Notes: generated from the letters alone by a model not told the origin. DNA of 64,000 nucleotides from Archaeoglobus sulfaticallidus PM70-1 (GCF_000385565.1 NC_021169.1:1842571-1906570), one strand, 5' to 3'; shown: positions 53,511 to 63,183, counted from the stretch's first letter. Made by a program: numbers and translations.

Positions 53511-53617
53511 GGAAATAGCCCTATCTCGGATTTAAAAAAATGTTGTGTTGTCAGTTGCAGAAACTACACAAGGGTTGCACAAGATTTTTAAATCCAGTCG
53601 GTCAGATGCAATGACAG

Positions 53618-53692
53618 GCTCCGGTGGTGTAGCCCGGCCAATCATTCCGGCCTTTCGAGCCGGCGACCCGGGTTCAAATCCCGGCCGGAGCA
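53618..53692 (+). tRNA. tRNA-Glu (TTC)
   Basis: Acceptor GCTCCGG pairs with CCGGAGC, anticodon stem CCGGC/GCCGG with loop CTTTCGA giving anticodon TTC, T-stem CCGGG/CCCGG with TTCAAAT, and discriminator A. No intron is seen. TTTTTAAATC near 53585-53594 is a likely TATA. The 210 bases that follow hold no gene. Confidence 0.97.
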
Positions 53693-53902
53693 CTTATTAC
53701 TTGTTAAATTTTGATTTTTTCCAACATAACCAGCTTTGAGCCCGATAATTAGTGCTGGATCTTGTCTGAATAGATCTAAATCTGAATAAATCTAAAATAA
53801 CTTAAAAATTTTTGAGCCCGTTTGAGATTTTTTACGGTTAACTGTCTTAACCAACTGAATTACTATTTTATTTTATAAAATTATGATTAAAAGTACTTAA
53901 AA

Positions 53903-55603
53903 TTACTCCTTAAAAATCTCTCCAAACTCCGAGATGTCTCTCTCGCTACTCAAAAGCTCCTTCAACACATCAACAAGCTTCTCCACTTCAACTCTAATCT
54001 GCTTTGTCGTATCCCTGTCCCTTATCGTTATAGTCGAGTCCTCGAAGGTTTGATGATCTATCGTAACGCAGAAAGGTGTACCTATCTCGTCATACCTCCT
54101 GTATCTCCTGCCGATGCTTCCAGAGTCATCCTTCTCCGTGAAAATCCCTGCCTCCTTCAACTTTGCAGTCAGCTCTTCAGCCTTGCTGGTGAAAGGCTCC
54201 CTTGAGAGGAGGGGAAGAACTGCAACCTGGACAGGAGCTATCCACCTCTTCAGTCTCAGTACTCTCCTTGTCTCCCCATCAACGACATCCGTATCGAACG
54301 CATGCTCCAGTATGGCATAGGTTATCCTGTCGAGTCCAAACGACGGTTCGATAACATTTGGCACCACTCTCTCTCCATGGATTAACTCTTCCTTCTCCTC
54401 GAAATCGAAGAACGAGCTGTCGATGCGCATTTCCTCACCATCAACATTCAGTACGATGCTGTCACCAACCTCACCCTCGTATTTCTCGATCATCTCTGCA
54501 ATCTTCTTCGTCTTCTCCCTGAAAACCGGGCCGAGCTTTTTCATATTCGGAATGAGCCTTCTGACCTTAACCTTCACAGGCTCGTCGTAGTATACGAAAA
54601 CGCTGAGATCTTCCTTGCTGTACCTTCTGTGCCTTGAGAGGTCGTAATCTCCTCTGTCAGCTATACCGACTATCTCGATCCAGCCATAGGATGTATATGC
54701 CTCTGCATCCCAGCAGTCCACTGCATAATGGGCTTTTTCGTCATCCTTGTGCTGCCTGAACCTCATTCTCTTCTCATCTATCCCAGCTTTCAGGAGAAAA
54801 TCGGCAGTCTTGCCGATGAAGTAGGCGAGGAGTTCATGGGCTATTATCCCCCTCTCAACAGCCTCGCCAAGGGTTATGTTATGCTCCTGATCGAATTTAT
54901 CGACAAGGGTTACCGTGAAATTCCTGTATTTATCAAAATCAGGATGTTTCTTCTCCTTGGGATGAACAAAATACTCCAGCTCAGCCTGATTGAACTCTCT
55001 AAGCCTGATCACACCCTGTCTGGGACTGATCTCATTCCTGTAAGCTCTTCCAATCTGGCATACACCGAATGGGAGTTTGTTTCTGAAATAGTCTGCCAGC
55101 CTCTTGAAGTTTATAAACATCCCCTGAGCGGTCTCTGGGCGGAGATATCCCTTCTTGCCCCTTCCCGGACCGATTGTTGTTGAGAACATCAGATTGAAGT
55201 TTTCAGGAGACTTGAAATCTCCACCACATTCACATTTGAGATCATATTCTGAAAGGATCTCCATAACAGACTCAATCGTCTCATCAGCCTCTATTCCGAG
55301 CTTCTCCTTTATGTAGTGATCAGCCCTGAATATCTTCCCACAGTTCTCACACTCAATGGCCACATCCGTAAACGACTCCGCATGTCCTGATGCGATGAAT
55401 ACCTCTTCTATGCCTATCGTTGGTGTATCTATCTCAACCGCCCTCTCATTGACGACGAAATACTTCCTCCAGAGGTTCTCTATAGCCCTTCTCGTGTTGT
55501 TCCCGAGAGGCCCGTAATCAAAGAAACCAGCCATACCTCCATATATTTCAAATGACTGCCAGAGAAATCCCCTTCGTATCAGCATTTCTGTGATTTCGCT
55601 CAT
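53903..55603 (-). CDS. glyS: Glycyl-tRNA synthetase
   Basis: 566 residues of the dimeric archaeal/eukaryotic class II type. MLIRRGFLWQSFEIYGGMAG and FFDYGPLGNNTRR form the N-terminal glycine-site region. A zinc-type CENC...CECGG insertion follows, then motif 2 (GRAYRNEISPRQGVIRLREF) and motif 3 (EPSFGLDRI). The C-terminal anticodon-binding domain ends near residue 560. It is monocistronic, with about 100 empty bases on the upstream side. Confidence 0.97.
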   Translation of the reverse strand: MSEITEMLIRRGFLWQSFEIYGGMAGFFDYGPLGNNTRRAIENLWRKYFVVNERAVEIDTPTIGIEEVFIASGHAESFTDVAIECENCGKIFRADHYIKEKLGIEADETIESVMEILSEYDLKCECGGDFKSPENFNLMFSTTIGPGRGKKGYLRPETAQGMFINFKRLADYFRNKLPFGVCQIGRAYRNEISPRQGVIRLREFNQAELEYFVHPKEKKHPDFDKYRNFTVTLVDKFDQEHNITLGEAVERGIIAHELLAYFIGKTADFLLKAGIDEKRMRFRQHKDDEKAHYAVDCWDAEAYTSYGWIEIVGIADRGDYDLSRHRRYSKEDLSVFVYYDEPVKVKVRRLIPNMKKLGPVFREKTKKIAEMIEKYEGEVGDSIVLNVDGEEMRIDSSFFDFEEKEELIHGERVVPNVIEPSFGLDRITYAILEHAFDTDVVDGETRRVLRLKRWIAPVQVAVLPLLSREPFTSKAEELTAKLKEAGIFTEKDDSGSIGRRYRRYDEIGTPFCVTIDHQTFEDSTITIRDRDTTKQIRVEVEKLVDVLKELLSSERDISEFGEIFKE

Positions 55604-55712
55604 TTCACCACCTTTATTCGAGCAGATTGGACTGTCAGACTAAGCTCTACCCACCACTATTAAATTTTTCCACTTCCAATGGAAATAAGGGGGTTTAAAA
55701 AATCATTAAAAA

Positions 55713-56645
55713 TCAGTACTTCTGCTCCCTTATGTATGGCTTGCCCAATGCAGAGGGTGCACCGAACTTTTCTTTCTCCCTTATAACCCCTACCAGCAGA
55801 ACGAGTATCGTGAAAACATAGGGCACCATCCTCATGAAGTGATATGAAACTCCAAGCCCGAGAGCCTGAAGCTTGAAAGATAGTACATCAAGCCCTCCAA
55901 AGAGGTAGGCTCCGAATATAGCCCTATGTGGTGTCCATCCGCTGAATATCACTAAAGCCAGACAAATCCAGCCTCTTCCAGCAGTCAATCCCTCAGTCCA
56001 AACCTTCGCGTATGCGAGACTCAGGTATGCTCCAGCAACCCCAACCAAGAATCCGCCTATCAGCACAGCAATAAACCTCACTCTGTCAACAGGAATTCCC
56101 ATCGTGTCTGCAGCCTCCGGGTTCTCACCTACGGCAAAAAGCTCCATGCCATACCTCGTTTTGTTCATGATGAACCATATCACTGGAACCAATGCAATGC
56201 CGAGATACACGAATGGATCGTGGCTGAAGAGAGCAGTTCCCAGATACGGAATATCAGAGAGGTAAGGTATCTCCATCGGGGTTATATATTCAGCCACTGT
56301 ACCGACAAAGTCCTTTCCGAGGAAGCCTGTTAGGCCAAGACCAAGGAGAACCAGCATGAGTCCCGTCACAGCCTGATCAACTTTAAGTGTGACGGTGAAG
56401 AAAGCATGTATTATGGCAAGCAGAAGCCCTGCCAGACCACCGATCAGAATGCCCAGCCATGGATTTCCGGTCACAAGGCTGACATAAAAGCCAGTCATCG
56501 CACCCATGATCATTATCCCCTCAAGGCCCAAGTTCAGCACACCGCTCCTTTCGGTAATTATCTCTCCGAGAGTTGCGAATAGCAACGGTGTTCCAGCCCT
56601 CATCGAGGCTGCTATGAGCGATGCCAAGAATTCCACCTCGATCAT
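55713..56645 (-). CDS. ABC importer permease, nucleoside type (second)
   Basis: 310 residues with about eight to nine membrane segments. The sequence GAMTGFYVSLVTGNPWLGIL, DQAVTGLMLVLLGLGLTGFL and FAVGENPEAADTMGIPVDRV is typical of the BPD_transp_2 permeases of ribose- and nucleoside-type importers (NupQ/BmpB). It pairs with the permease upstream, overlapping it by four bases. Confidence 0.9.
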   Translation of the reverse strand: MIEVEFLASLIAASMRAGTPLLFATLGEIITERSGVLNLGLEGIMIMGAMTGFYVSLVTGNPWLGILIGGLAGLLLAIIHAFFTVTLKVDQAVTGLMLVLLGLGLTGFLGKDFVGTVAEYITPMEIPYLSDIPYLGTALFSHDPFVYLGIALVPVIWFIMNKTRYGMELFAVGENPEAADTMGIPVDRVRFIAVLIGGFLVGVAGAYLSLAYAKVWTEGLTAGRGWICLALVIFSGWTPHRAIFGAYLFGGLDVLSFKLQALGLGVSYHFMRMVPYVFTILVLLVGVIREKEKFGAPSALGKPYIREQKY

Positions 56646-57697
56646 GATCTACCTCCAAGTTTTATCTTGTATCTCGTGAAGAAATCACCGCCAATTATGA
56701 ACAGAACAACCAGAGCCTGAAAAACATCAACTATTGCCACAGGAATACCAAAGGTCGTCTGCATTGCAGAACCACCAACATACAGCCATCCGAACAGGAA
56801 GGCTGACAGGATCACAAAAAGGGGATTGCCTCTTGCAAGCAAAGCTACTGGAATCCCAGTATATCCGTAGCCCGGAGATACATTAGCCCTCAACCTCATG
56901 TGCAGTCCGCTAACCTCGATCATTCCAGCAAGTCCCGCAATCATTCCGGCGAGGAGCATTGTGGAGACTACCACCCAGCTCCTTTTGATACCAGCGTACT
57001 CTGCAGATCTCGGATTTGAGCCAAATATTCTGACAGAGAAGCCATAAGATGTCTTCATCATCAGTAAGTAAATCAGTATGGCCACAACAAATGCTATTAT
57101 AACGCCGAGATGAAACCTCGTTCCGAAAAATCTTGGAAGTATTGCGTAATCGCCAAACAAATCTGAATACGGGAAGTTATAAACATACTTCCCCTTCATT
57201 GGCCCGTAAACAAGATATTCCACCCAGTATATGGCAACATAGTTCAGCAGTAGCGTTGAAATTATCTCGTTCAAATCGAATTTGGCCTTTAAAAAGGCTG
57301 GAATTGACGCCCAAACCATCCCGAAAAACGCTGCAAAGATAATCATCAGGGGTATAACGACAGCAGAAGTGTGGATTGGCAGATATAGGGCTATCACGCT
57401 TGCAGCAAAAGCCCCCATGTAAAGCTGACCCTCAGCACCGATGTTCCACAAACCAGCCCTCAGAGGTATGGACACTGCAAGCCCTGTGAGTATGATTGGT
57501 GCTGTCTTCACGAAAAGCTCGGTAACACCAAACTTGGTTGCAAATGCCCTGTACATCATCGTTGAATAAGCATCTACAGGATTCACACCGATTATCGCAA
57601 GCAGAACTCCAACGAAGAACAGCGATGCAAGAATCGATCCAGCAGTTATGTACAGGTAGATTCTCTTTGGAGTTTCAAGCCTTCTCTCAATCCTCAT
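56642..57697 (-). CDS. ABC importer permease, nucleoside type (first)
   Basis: 351 residues, about nine membrane segments. ILTGLAVSIPLRAGLWNIGA, GQLYMGAFAASVIALYL and IFGSNPRSAEYAGIKRSWVV are family motifs of NupP-like permeases. It overlaps the ATP-binding gene by 11 bases and the next permease by four. Confidence 0.9.
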   Translation of the reverse strand: MRIERRLETPKRIYLYITAGSILASLFFVGVLLAIIGVNPVDAYSTMMYRAFATKFGVTELFVKTAPIILTGLAVSIPLRAGLWNIGAEGQLYMGAFAASVIALYLPIHTSAVVIPLMIIFAAFFGMVWASIPAFLKAKFDLNEIISTLLLNYVAIYWVEYLVYGPMKGKYVYNFPYSDLFGDYAILPRFFGTRFHLGVIIAFVVAILIYLLMMKTSYGFSVRIFGSNPRSAEYAGIKRSWVVVSTMLLAGMIAGLAGMIEVSGLHMRLRANVSPGYGYTGIPVALLARGNPLFVILSAFLFGWLYVGGSAMQTTFGIPVAIVDVFQALVVLFIIGGDFFTRYKIKLGGRS

Positions 57698-59198
57698 TGA
57701 TTTCCCCTCCAGACATCAAAATCCCGATTTTCTCCATATCCGGCTCCTCGAAAATCCCTCTTATCTGCCCCTCGTAGATAACAGCAATTCTGTCGCTCAT
57801 CTCCACTATCTCATCCAGATCTTCAGAAATCAGGATTACAGCCTTACCCTCTTCAGAGAACTGTATCAGCTTCTTTCTGACATACTCTATTCCAGCTATG
57901 TCGAGACCTCTCGTTGGCTGAGATGCGATCAAAAGCCTCGGGTTTCTGGAGAACTCCCTCGCGATTATGAGCCTCTGCATGTTCCCTCCAGACAGCGTAC
58001 TTGCCAGAGCGTGTACCGAGGGTGTTTTGATGTCGTACTCCTTAACAAGCCTTTCAGCATGAGCTTCGATGTTGCTGAAATCAATAATACCCTTCCTGCA
58101 GAACTTCCTGTAATCTCTCAAAACGAGGTTGTCGGCTATGGTTAAAGATAATGCCAGTCCCGAGTTTATTCTATCCTCCGGAATGCAGGAGATCCCCAAC
58201 TGAATTCTTTCATAAACGCCAGCAGAATCTATCCTCTTTCCATCGAAGTATATCGCTCCTCTCTCTATGTCCCTAACCCCAACGATGATCTCTTCAAGCT
58301 CCCTCTGCCCGTTACCCGAAACTCCGGCGATTCCAAGGATCTCACCCTCTCTAACGGAGAGGTTAATGCCTTTCAGTGCCATCAGACCCCTGTCATCCCT
58401 AGCATAAACATCTTTAAGCACGAGAACATCTCTGCCATAGTTCCTGACGCTCTTTCTGAACTCCATTTTGATCTCTCTTCCGACCATCATCTTGGCCAAC
58501 TCTTTCTCGTTCGTTTCTGATGTGACAATGGTCCCCACATTTCTTCCTTTTCTCAGCACCGTAATCCTGTCGGTTAGCTCAAGAGCCTCTCTTAGCTTGT
58601 GGGTTATAAAAAGAACAGTTAGTCCCTTTTCTTTCATGCTCTTCAGGGCAACAAACAGCTTTTCAGTCTCTGAGGGAGTTAACACAGAGGTTGGTTCATC
58701 GAGGATCAAAAGCTTGACATCTCTCATGAGGGATTTTAGTATCTCAACCCTCTGTTCCTCTCCGACACTCATGTTGACAACGATCTCATCAAGGTCAACA
58801 TCTATCTTCGATTTCTCCATTATCTCCTTTATTCTCTCTCTAGCCCATCCGTAATCCACGAGCGGGTCGTTGGGAGTTTTGTACCCAAGGATTATGTTGT
58901 CCAGAGCGGTCATCTTGTTGACGAGCTTGAAGTGCTGATGAACCATTCCGATTCCAGCTTCTATTGCATCTTTTGGAGAGTTAAAGACCCTTTTCTTACC
59001 GTCAAAGATTATCTCACCGCTATCTGGTTTGTAAAGTCCATAGAGAATACTCATCAGCGTTGTTTTTCCAGCACCGTTCTCTCCCAGCAATCCGTGGATT
59101 TCCCCTTTCCTCACCTTGAGGTTAACCCTGTCGTTCGCCACAACTCCTGGGAATACCTTCGTTATGTTCCTCATTTCGAGGATATACTCTGACAACAC
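57687..59198 (-). CDS. ABC importer ATPase with two nucleotide-binding domains
   Basis: 503 residues. The first domain has LLGENGAGKTTLMSILYGLY, MSVGEEQRVEILKSLMRDVK and LLILDEPTSVLTP. The second has GVSGNGQRELEEII, a variant Walker A, and LSGGNMQRLIIAREF with LIASQPTRGLDI. This double form is typical of sugar and nucleoside importers (RbsA/NupO). The degenerate second Walker A is common in the family. Together with the two permeases it forms a complete membrane machine, but the BMP-type binding protein is absent from this operon. Confidence 0.93.
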   Translation of the reverse strand: MLSEYILEMRNITKVFPGVVANDRVNLKVRKGEIHGLLGENGAGKTTLMSILYGLYKPDSGEIIFDGKKRVFNSPKDAIEAGIGMVHQHFKLVNKMTALDNIILGYKTPNDPLVDYGWARERIKEIMEKSKIDVDLDEIVVNMSVGEEQRVEILKSLMRDVKLLILDEPTSVLTPSETEKLFVALKSMKEKGLTVLFITHKLREALELTDRITVLRKGRNVGTIVTSETNEKELAKMMVGREIKMEFRKSVRNYGRDVLVLKDVYARDDRGLMALKGINLSVREGEILGIAGVSGNGQRELEEIIVGVRDIERGAIYFDGKRIDSAGVYERIQLGISCIPEDRINSGLALSLTIADNLVLRDYRKFCRKGIIDFSNIEAHAERLVKEYDIKTPSVHALASTLSGGNMQRLIIAREFSRNPRLLIASQPTRGLDIAGIEYVRKKLIQFSEEGKAVILISEDLDEIVEMSDRIAVIYEGQIRGIFEEPDMEKIGILMSGGEINED

Positions 59199-59201
59199 TC
59201 C

Positions 59202-59798
59202 TCACCCTATAAGCTCTTTTGCAAGCTCGATAATCTCCTTACTCAATGTAAGGTTGAATCTCCTTTTAATTTCATCGATTAGCTCATCCGTGGATTTCTC
59301 CTTGTAGTTGTCAATTTTCTTCAAAAAGCCTATAGCCGTCTCGGTCAGACCCCATGGATACACTATCCACACCCATCTGCTGAAAATCTCTCCGGAAAAG
59401 TCTGGAATGAACTCCGAAGTCTTCTTGTACTGCAGAACAGCGGTCTTGATCTCCCTTGCTCCAGCTTTTCTCAGATGTGAGACAACAACATTGAGTGTTT
59501 TTCCAGTGTCGGCAACATCATCCACCAGCAGAACCTTTTTTCCGGACATGTCAACATTTATCGGCTGGGTTATGACTGCATCGTCTCTGGATTCTGCAAC
59601 ATCCCAGTACTCAGCTTTGACGCTGTAAAGCTCCCGGATATTCAGGAAATCGCTGATTATTCTCGCAGGAATCCATCCTCCTCTACCTACAGCAACTATC
59701 GCATCCGGTTTGAACCCCGATTTTCTCACATCTTTTGCGATCGTAAAGCAAACCCTGTAAATGTGATCCCATGTAAGTAGCTGACATTCAACTTCCAT
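59202..59798 (-). CDS. Purine-type phosphoribosyltransferase
   Basis: 198 residues. A type I phosphoribosyltransferase fold with IVAVGRGGWIPARIISDFLN near residue 35 and the PRPP loop VLLVDDVADTGKTLNVVV near 90. Close relatives are archaeal xanthine/hypoxanthine-guanine enzymes that salvage nucleobases. It is the first gene of the operon containing the nucleoside-type importer, so uptake followed by salvage is a simple model. Substrate specificity is inferred from family and context only. Confidence 0.85.
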   Translation of the reverse strand: MEVECQLLTWDHIYRVCFTIAKDVRKSGFKPDAIVAVGRGGWIPARIISDFLNIRELYSVKAEYWDVAESRDDAVITQPINVDMSGKKVLLVDDVADTGKTLNVVVSHLRKAGAREIKTAVLQYKKTSEFIPDFSGEIFSRWVWIVYPWGLTETAIGFLKKIDNYKEKSTDELIDEIKRRFNLTLSKEIIELAKELIG

Positions 59799-59964
59799 GT
59801 CCCTGATTTGTTCGTGAGTTTTAAACTTTTTCTAATACACCCAATTGTCTCCATTTATCATCCTAAATGCTTCACTTAGTCAAACCGAGTCAAAGTGAGC
59901 CAGGTTAGCAAAACTAATGAAAAAATTATATATTATTTGAGATTATCAAAAGTTGGTGGTGGTG

Positions 59965-60282
59965 ATGGAGAATAGGGATGTTGCGATTTCAGCCGTTATG
60001 GTGTTCTCCGCTGTGATGCTGACATACAAATGGCTTTCGTTATACGACAGGGTAGATGCTTCGGTGATCTTCTTTGCATTCCTGTTGACACTATCTCTCG
60101 GAGCGCTGTTCATAAGCATGGAACTCAGGATGAAAAAGATCATGGAGGAGTTCGAGAACACCAAGAGGGCCATAGCAGTAAATACAGGAAACCTCGAGGA
60201 CAGTTTCGAAGAGATTCTCCAGAAGTACCTTGAGGTTATTGATGATAGGCTTGAAGGAATTGAAAGAAGAATTTATCGCTGA
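59965..60282 (+). CDS. Small membrane protein with coiled-coil tail
   Basis: 105 residues from the ATG at 59965, after GGTGGTGGTG. Two membrane helices (about 7-22 and 33-55) are followed by a charged helix (MELRMKKIMEEFENTKRAIA through LEVIDDRLEGIERRIYR) that likely forms a coiled coil in the cytoplasm. No family name is recognised. TTATATATTATTTG near 59926-59939 is its TATA. It precedes fen by about 80 bases. Confidence 0.7.
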   Translation: MENRDVAISAVMVFSAVMLTYKWLSLYDRVDASVIFFAFLLTLSLGALFISMELRMKKIMEEFENTKRAIAVNTGNLEDSFEEILQKYLEVIDDRLEGIERRIYR

Positions 60283-60360
60283 AAAAGCCAAAAGAAGCTG
60301 AAAAAAGTTGAAAAGCCACTAAACCAGAAAAAATTTATTTTTAAAAAGCAAACCCAATTC

Positions 60361-61374
60361 ATGGGTTCAGATATAGGAGAGCTCTTTGAAAAAGAGAAAG
60401 TTGAGCTTGACTATTTTTCAGGATATAAGATATCGATTGATGCTTTCAACACAATTTATCAGTTTCTCTCGATCATAAGGCAGCCAGACGGCACACCTTT
60501 GAAGGATTCTCAGGGAAGGATAACCTCTCACCTCTCAGGCCTCCTTTACAGAACTGCGAACATGGTTGAGGTAGGCTTAAAACCAATATATGTCTTCGAT
60601 GGACAACCACCAGAGTTCAAGAGGAAAGAGATCGAGGAGAGAAAGAAAAGAAAGATGGAAATGGAGGAGAAGCTTGAGATTGCAAGGGAGATGGGAGAGA
60701 AGGATCTGAAAAAGTATGCTCAGGCTACAGCAAGGGTTGACGAGTACATTGTAGAAACCTCAAAACTTTTGTTGGGCATGATGGGTATTCCATGTATCGA
60801 TGCTCCCTCCGAAGGGGAGGCACAGGCTGCATACATAACGCTGAAAGGAGATAGCGACTTTACAGGAAGTCAGGACTATGATTCCTTGCTGTTTGGAAGT
60901 CCAAAGCTTGCGAGGAATCTAACCATCACGGGCAAGAGGAAGCTTCCCGGAAAGTATGTCTATGTAGATATAAAGCCAGAGATCATAAACCTGAGCAAAA
61001 ATCTGAGGAGGCTTGAGATAACCAGAGAACAGCTTGTGGACATAGCTATCCTCGTTGGAACAGACTACAACGATGGTATAAAGGGTGTGGGGCCAAAAAA
61101 AGCTTACAACCTAATAAAGAAGTATGGTGATGGAGATAAGGTATTAAAAGCCATTGGTAAGAGCATAGAGAACTTAGAGGAGATCAGAGAATTCTATCTC
61201 AACCCTCCCGTGACGGATGACTATGAGATAAAATTCTCAAAGCCAGATGCTGAGAAAATAGTTGAGTTTTTGTGTGAGGAGCATGATTTCAGCAGGGATA
61301 GGGTTGAAAAGGCAGTGGAAAAACTCACTGCCGGGCTGAAAACCAGTCAGATGAACCTGAGCAGATGGTTTTAG
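60361..61374 (+). CDS. fen: Flap endonuclease 1
   Basis: 337 residues. Structure-specific nuclease that removes 5' flaps during Okazaki fragment processing and repair. The N domain (ISIDAFNTIYQFLSIIRQPD, VFDGQPPEFKRKEI), the I domain (EGEAQAAYI, TGSQDYDSLLFGSP), the helix-hairpin-helix (VGTDYNDGIKGVGPKKAYNL) and a C-terminal PCNA-binding box QMNLSRWF are all present. ATTTATTTTTAAAA near 60331 is its promoter. Confidence 0.98.
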   Translation: MGSDIGELFEKEKVELDYFSGYKISIDAFNTIYQFLSIIRQPDGTPLKDSQGRITSHLSGLLYRTANMVEVGLKPIYVFDGQPPEFKRKEIEERKKRKMEMEEKLEIAREMGEKDLKKYAQATARVDEYIVETSKLLLGMMGIPCIDAPSEGEAQAAYITLKGDSDFTGSQDYDSLLFGSPKLARNLTITGKRKLPGKYVYVDIKPEIINLSKNLRRLEITREQLVDIAILVGTDYNDGIKGVGPKKAYNLIKKYGDGDKVLKAIGKSIENLEEIREFYLNPPVTDDYEIKFSKPDAEKIVEFLCEEHDFSRDRVEKAVEKLTAGLKTSQMNLSRWF

Positions 61375-61400
61375 GTGTTGCATGGATGGGGGTGTTGCAT

Positions 61401-61916
61401 ATGCATAAACATGAAACCAGACTGGACTTCAGGGTTGGAATAGTGACAGTCTCAACATCCAGATTCGAGAAGTACGGGAATTTGAGAGGGATAGACAAAA
61501 TACCAGAAGACGATGGTTCCGGCAGGGAGATATTTGAGGCGTTCAAAGATCTAGCAACGGATTACGCACTGGTTGCAGATGATGTTGAGGCGATAAAGAA
61601 TACCGTCTCCGAGATGCTCAAAGAATGTGATGCCGTTATAGTTAATGGTGGAACGGGCCTGAACCCGAAGGATGTAACGATTGAAGCGATAGAGCCTCTG
61701 CTTGAAAAGAAGATAGATGGTTTTGGAGAAATCTTCAGATATCTGAGCTACAAAGAGGTTGGCACGTCAGCAATTCTCTCAAGAGCCACAGCGGGAATCG
61801 TGAACTCCAAAGCAGTATTCTGCCTGCCTGGATCGAGAAATGCTGTCGAGCTGGGTTTGAGGATAATCAGAGAGTCTTTAGCACACATTCTGTCCCATGC
61901 GAAAGGGTTGAAGTAA
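61401..61916 (+). CDS. moaB: Molybdenum cofactor biosynthesis protein MoaB
   Basis: 171 residues from the ATG at 61401, preceded at six bases by GGGGGTG; an ATG at 61365 would overlap fen. MoaB/MogA proteins adenylate molybdopterin before metal insertion. Seen motifs are RVGIVTVSTSRFEK, VNGGTGLNPKDVTIEAIEPL, YLSYKEVGTSAILSRATAG and CLPGSRNAVELGL. In archaea MoaB takes the adenylating role. It is followed after one base by cdc6. Confidence 0.95.
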   Translation: MHKHETRLDFRVGIVTVSTSRFEKYGNLRGIDKIPEDDGSGREIFEAFKDLATDYALVADDVEAIKNTVSEMLKECDAVIVNGGTGLNPKDVTIEAIEPLLEKKIDGFGEIFRYLSYKEVGTSAILSRATAGIVNSKAVFCLPGSRNAVELGLRIIRESLAHILSHAKGLK

Positions 61917-61917
61917 G

Positions 61918-63027
61918 ATGAGGTTTCTTGCATGGGATGAAACCCTTTTCAAGAACCCTGAAGTTTTCGATCCAGATTACATTCCGGAGAAGCTATACTT
62001 CAGAGACTCACAGCTCAGGAGGATTTCAGCGAATCTTAAGCCAGCTATCCGAAAAACTCAGCCAGTAAACATGCTCTGCTTAGGCCCTCCCGGAACTGGA
62101 AAAACTTCTGCCATAAAACTGATTTTCAGAGAACTTGAGGATTTCGATGTTATCCCCGTTTATGCTAACTGTCAGCTTCTTGGCTCCAAGCAGGCAGTAT
62201 TCGGCAAGATATTCGAAGCTCTCTACGGATACAAGCCACCATCATATGGCATCCCTTTTGCCAAGCTGTATGCGTCGATTTTGAACAAAGTCCTTGAGAT
62301 CGACAAGGTGCTTGTGGTTGCGCTTGACGATATAAACCTCCTTCTGAATGATACCCAGATAAACGATGTGCTGTATGCGATACTCAAGGCGTATGAAGAG
62401 GTTGATGGGGTAAAAACAGGAGTTATAGCGATAGGAACTGATTTAAAGCTAAATGCGAGGCTCGATGAGAGAGTTGGCTCGATATTTCACCCTGATGAAA
62501 TTCTTTTCCCACCATACGGCTTGGAAGAAATATTCGAGATCTTGAAAAACAGATGTCTTGTGGGCTTTTACAGAAATGTCATCAGCGACGCGGTCATAGA
62601 GAGGGTTGCAGAGCTGACATACGAGACCGGAGATCTGAGGGTTGGTTTGTATCTCCTGAAAATGGCGGGAATATCCGCAGAAGAAAGAGGCTCAAGGAAG
62701 ATATCCATAGAGGATGTTGAAAAAGCCTTTAGCAAGAGCAAAGTTGTTTTGCTGAAGAAGTGCATCTCAATGCTCAACCAGGAAGAGAGGGAGATTTTAA
62801 AGCAGATATATCAGCAAGACGACATTTCTACTGGTGAAATGTACAAAAAGGTCCGCAAAGATCACAAAATTGGATACACGAAGTTCTACAATATTATCTC
62901 AAAGCTCGAGAACCTGAGGCTGATAGACTTATCATACTTAAAGAGGGGTAAGGGCAGAACCAGGTCTATCGTAAGGAGATTCGACAGAGAAACGGTTTTA
63001 GGGGCGTTGAAGGAGTTTGCAATATGA
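61918..63027 (+). CDS. cdc6: Orc1/Cdc6-family replication initiator
   Basis: 369 residues. The AAA+ domain has Walker A LGPPGTGKTSA near residue 58, Walker B VVALDDINLLL (Asp-Asp rather than Asp-Glu) near 130, sensor 1 AIGTDL, and sensor 2 GDLRVGL. A C-terminal winged helix (NQEEREILKQIYQQDDISTG) reads DNA. These proteins bind origins, often next to their own gene, and load MCM. It is the distal gene of a fen-moaB-cdc6 stretch, with a GC-rich non-coding region after it. Confidence 0.94.
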   Translation: MRFLAWDETLFKNPEVFDPDYIPEKLYFRDSQLRRISANLKPAIRKTQPVNMLCLGPPGTGKTSAIKLIFRELEDFDVIPVYANCQLLGSKQAVFGKIFEALYGYKPPSYGIPFAKLYASILNKVLEIDKVLVVALDDINLLLNDTQINDVLYAILKAYEEVDGVKTGVIAIGTDLKLNARLDERVGSIFHPDEILFPPYGLEEIFEILKNRCLVGFYRNVISDAVIERVAELTYETGDLRVGLYLLKMAGISAEERGSRKISIEDVEKAFSKSKVVLLKKCISMLNQEEREILKQIYQQDDISTGEMYKKVRKDHKIGYTKFYNIISKLENLRLIDLSYLKRGKGRTRSIVRRFDRETVLGALKEFAI

Positions 63028-63060
63028 AACTGATTTTCGGAAGATTTCAACCTTTCACAA

Positions 63061-63126
63061 CTCGGGCTCGTTCTCCGGACGACTGAGAGGTTACGAGGTT
63101 TCCTCGGGGTGACTGACGAGAGTCAC
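63061..63126 (+). other. GC-rich hairpins after cdc6, possible ncRNA or origin element
   Basis: About 57 percent G+C in an AT-rich setting. Two adjacent hairpins are perfect: CGAGG-TTT-CCTCG (63094-63106) and GTGACT-gacgag-AGTCAC (63109-63126), the latter followed by ACA. An alternative fold pairs CTCGT (63067-63071) with ACGAG (63093-63097). GC-rich islands in hyperthermophile genomes are often structured RNAs, and H/ACA RNAs end in ACA. A role in the replication origin next to cdc6 is the other option; no origin-box consensus was recognised. Confidence 0.4.
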
Positions 63127-63183
63127 ACAAAAAGAAAAGCTTTGCAGGGGAGTTGTAGAATAAAATCGATTGGAGGCTGGAAA

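Noticed and set aside
63073-63110. TPP-riboswitch-like CTGAGA near 63083
   Set aside because: Only the six-base element matches; the second conserved arm and a downstream thiamine gene are missing, and the next gene on this strand is not one.
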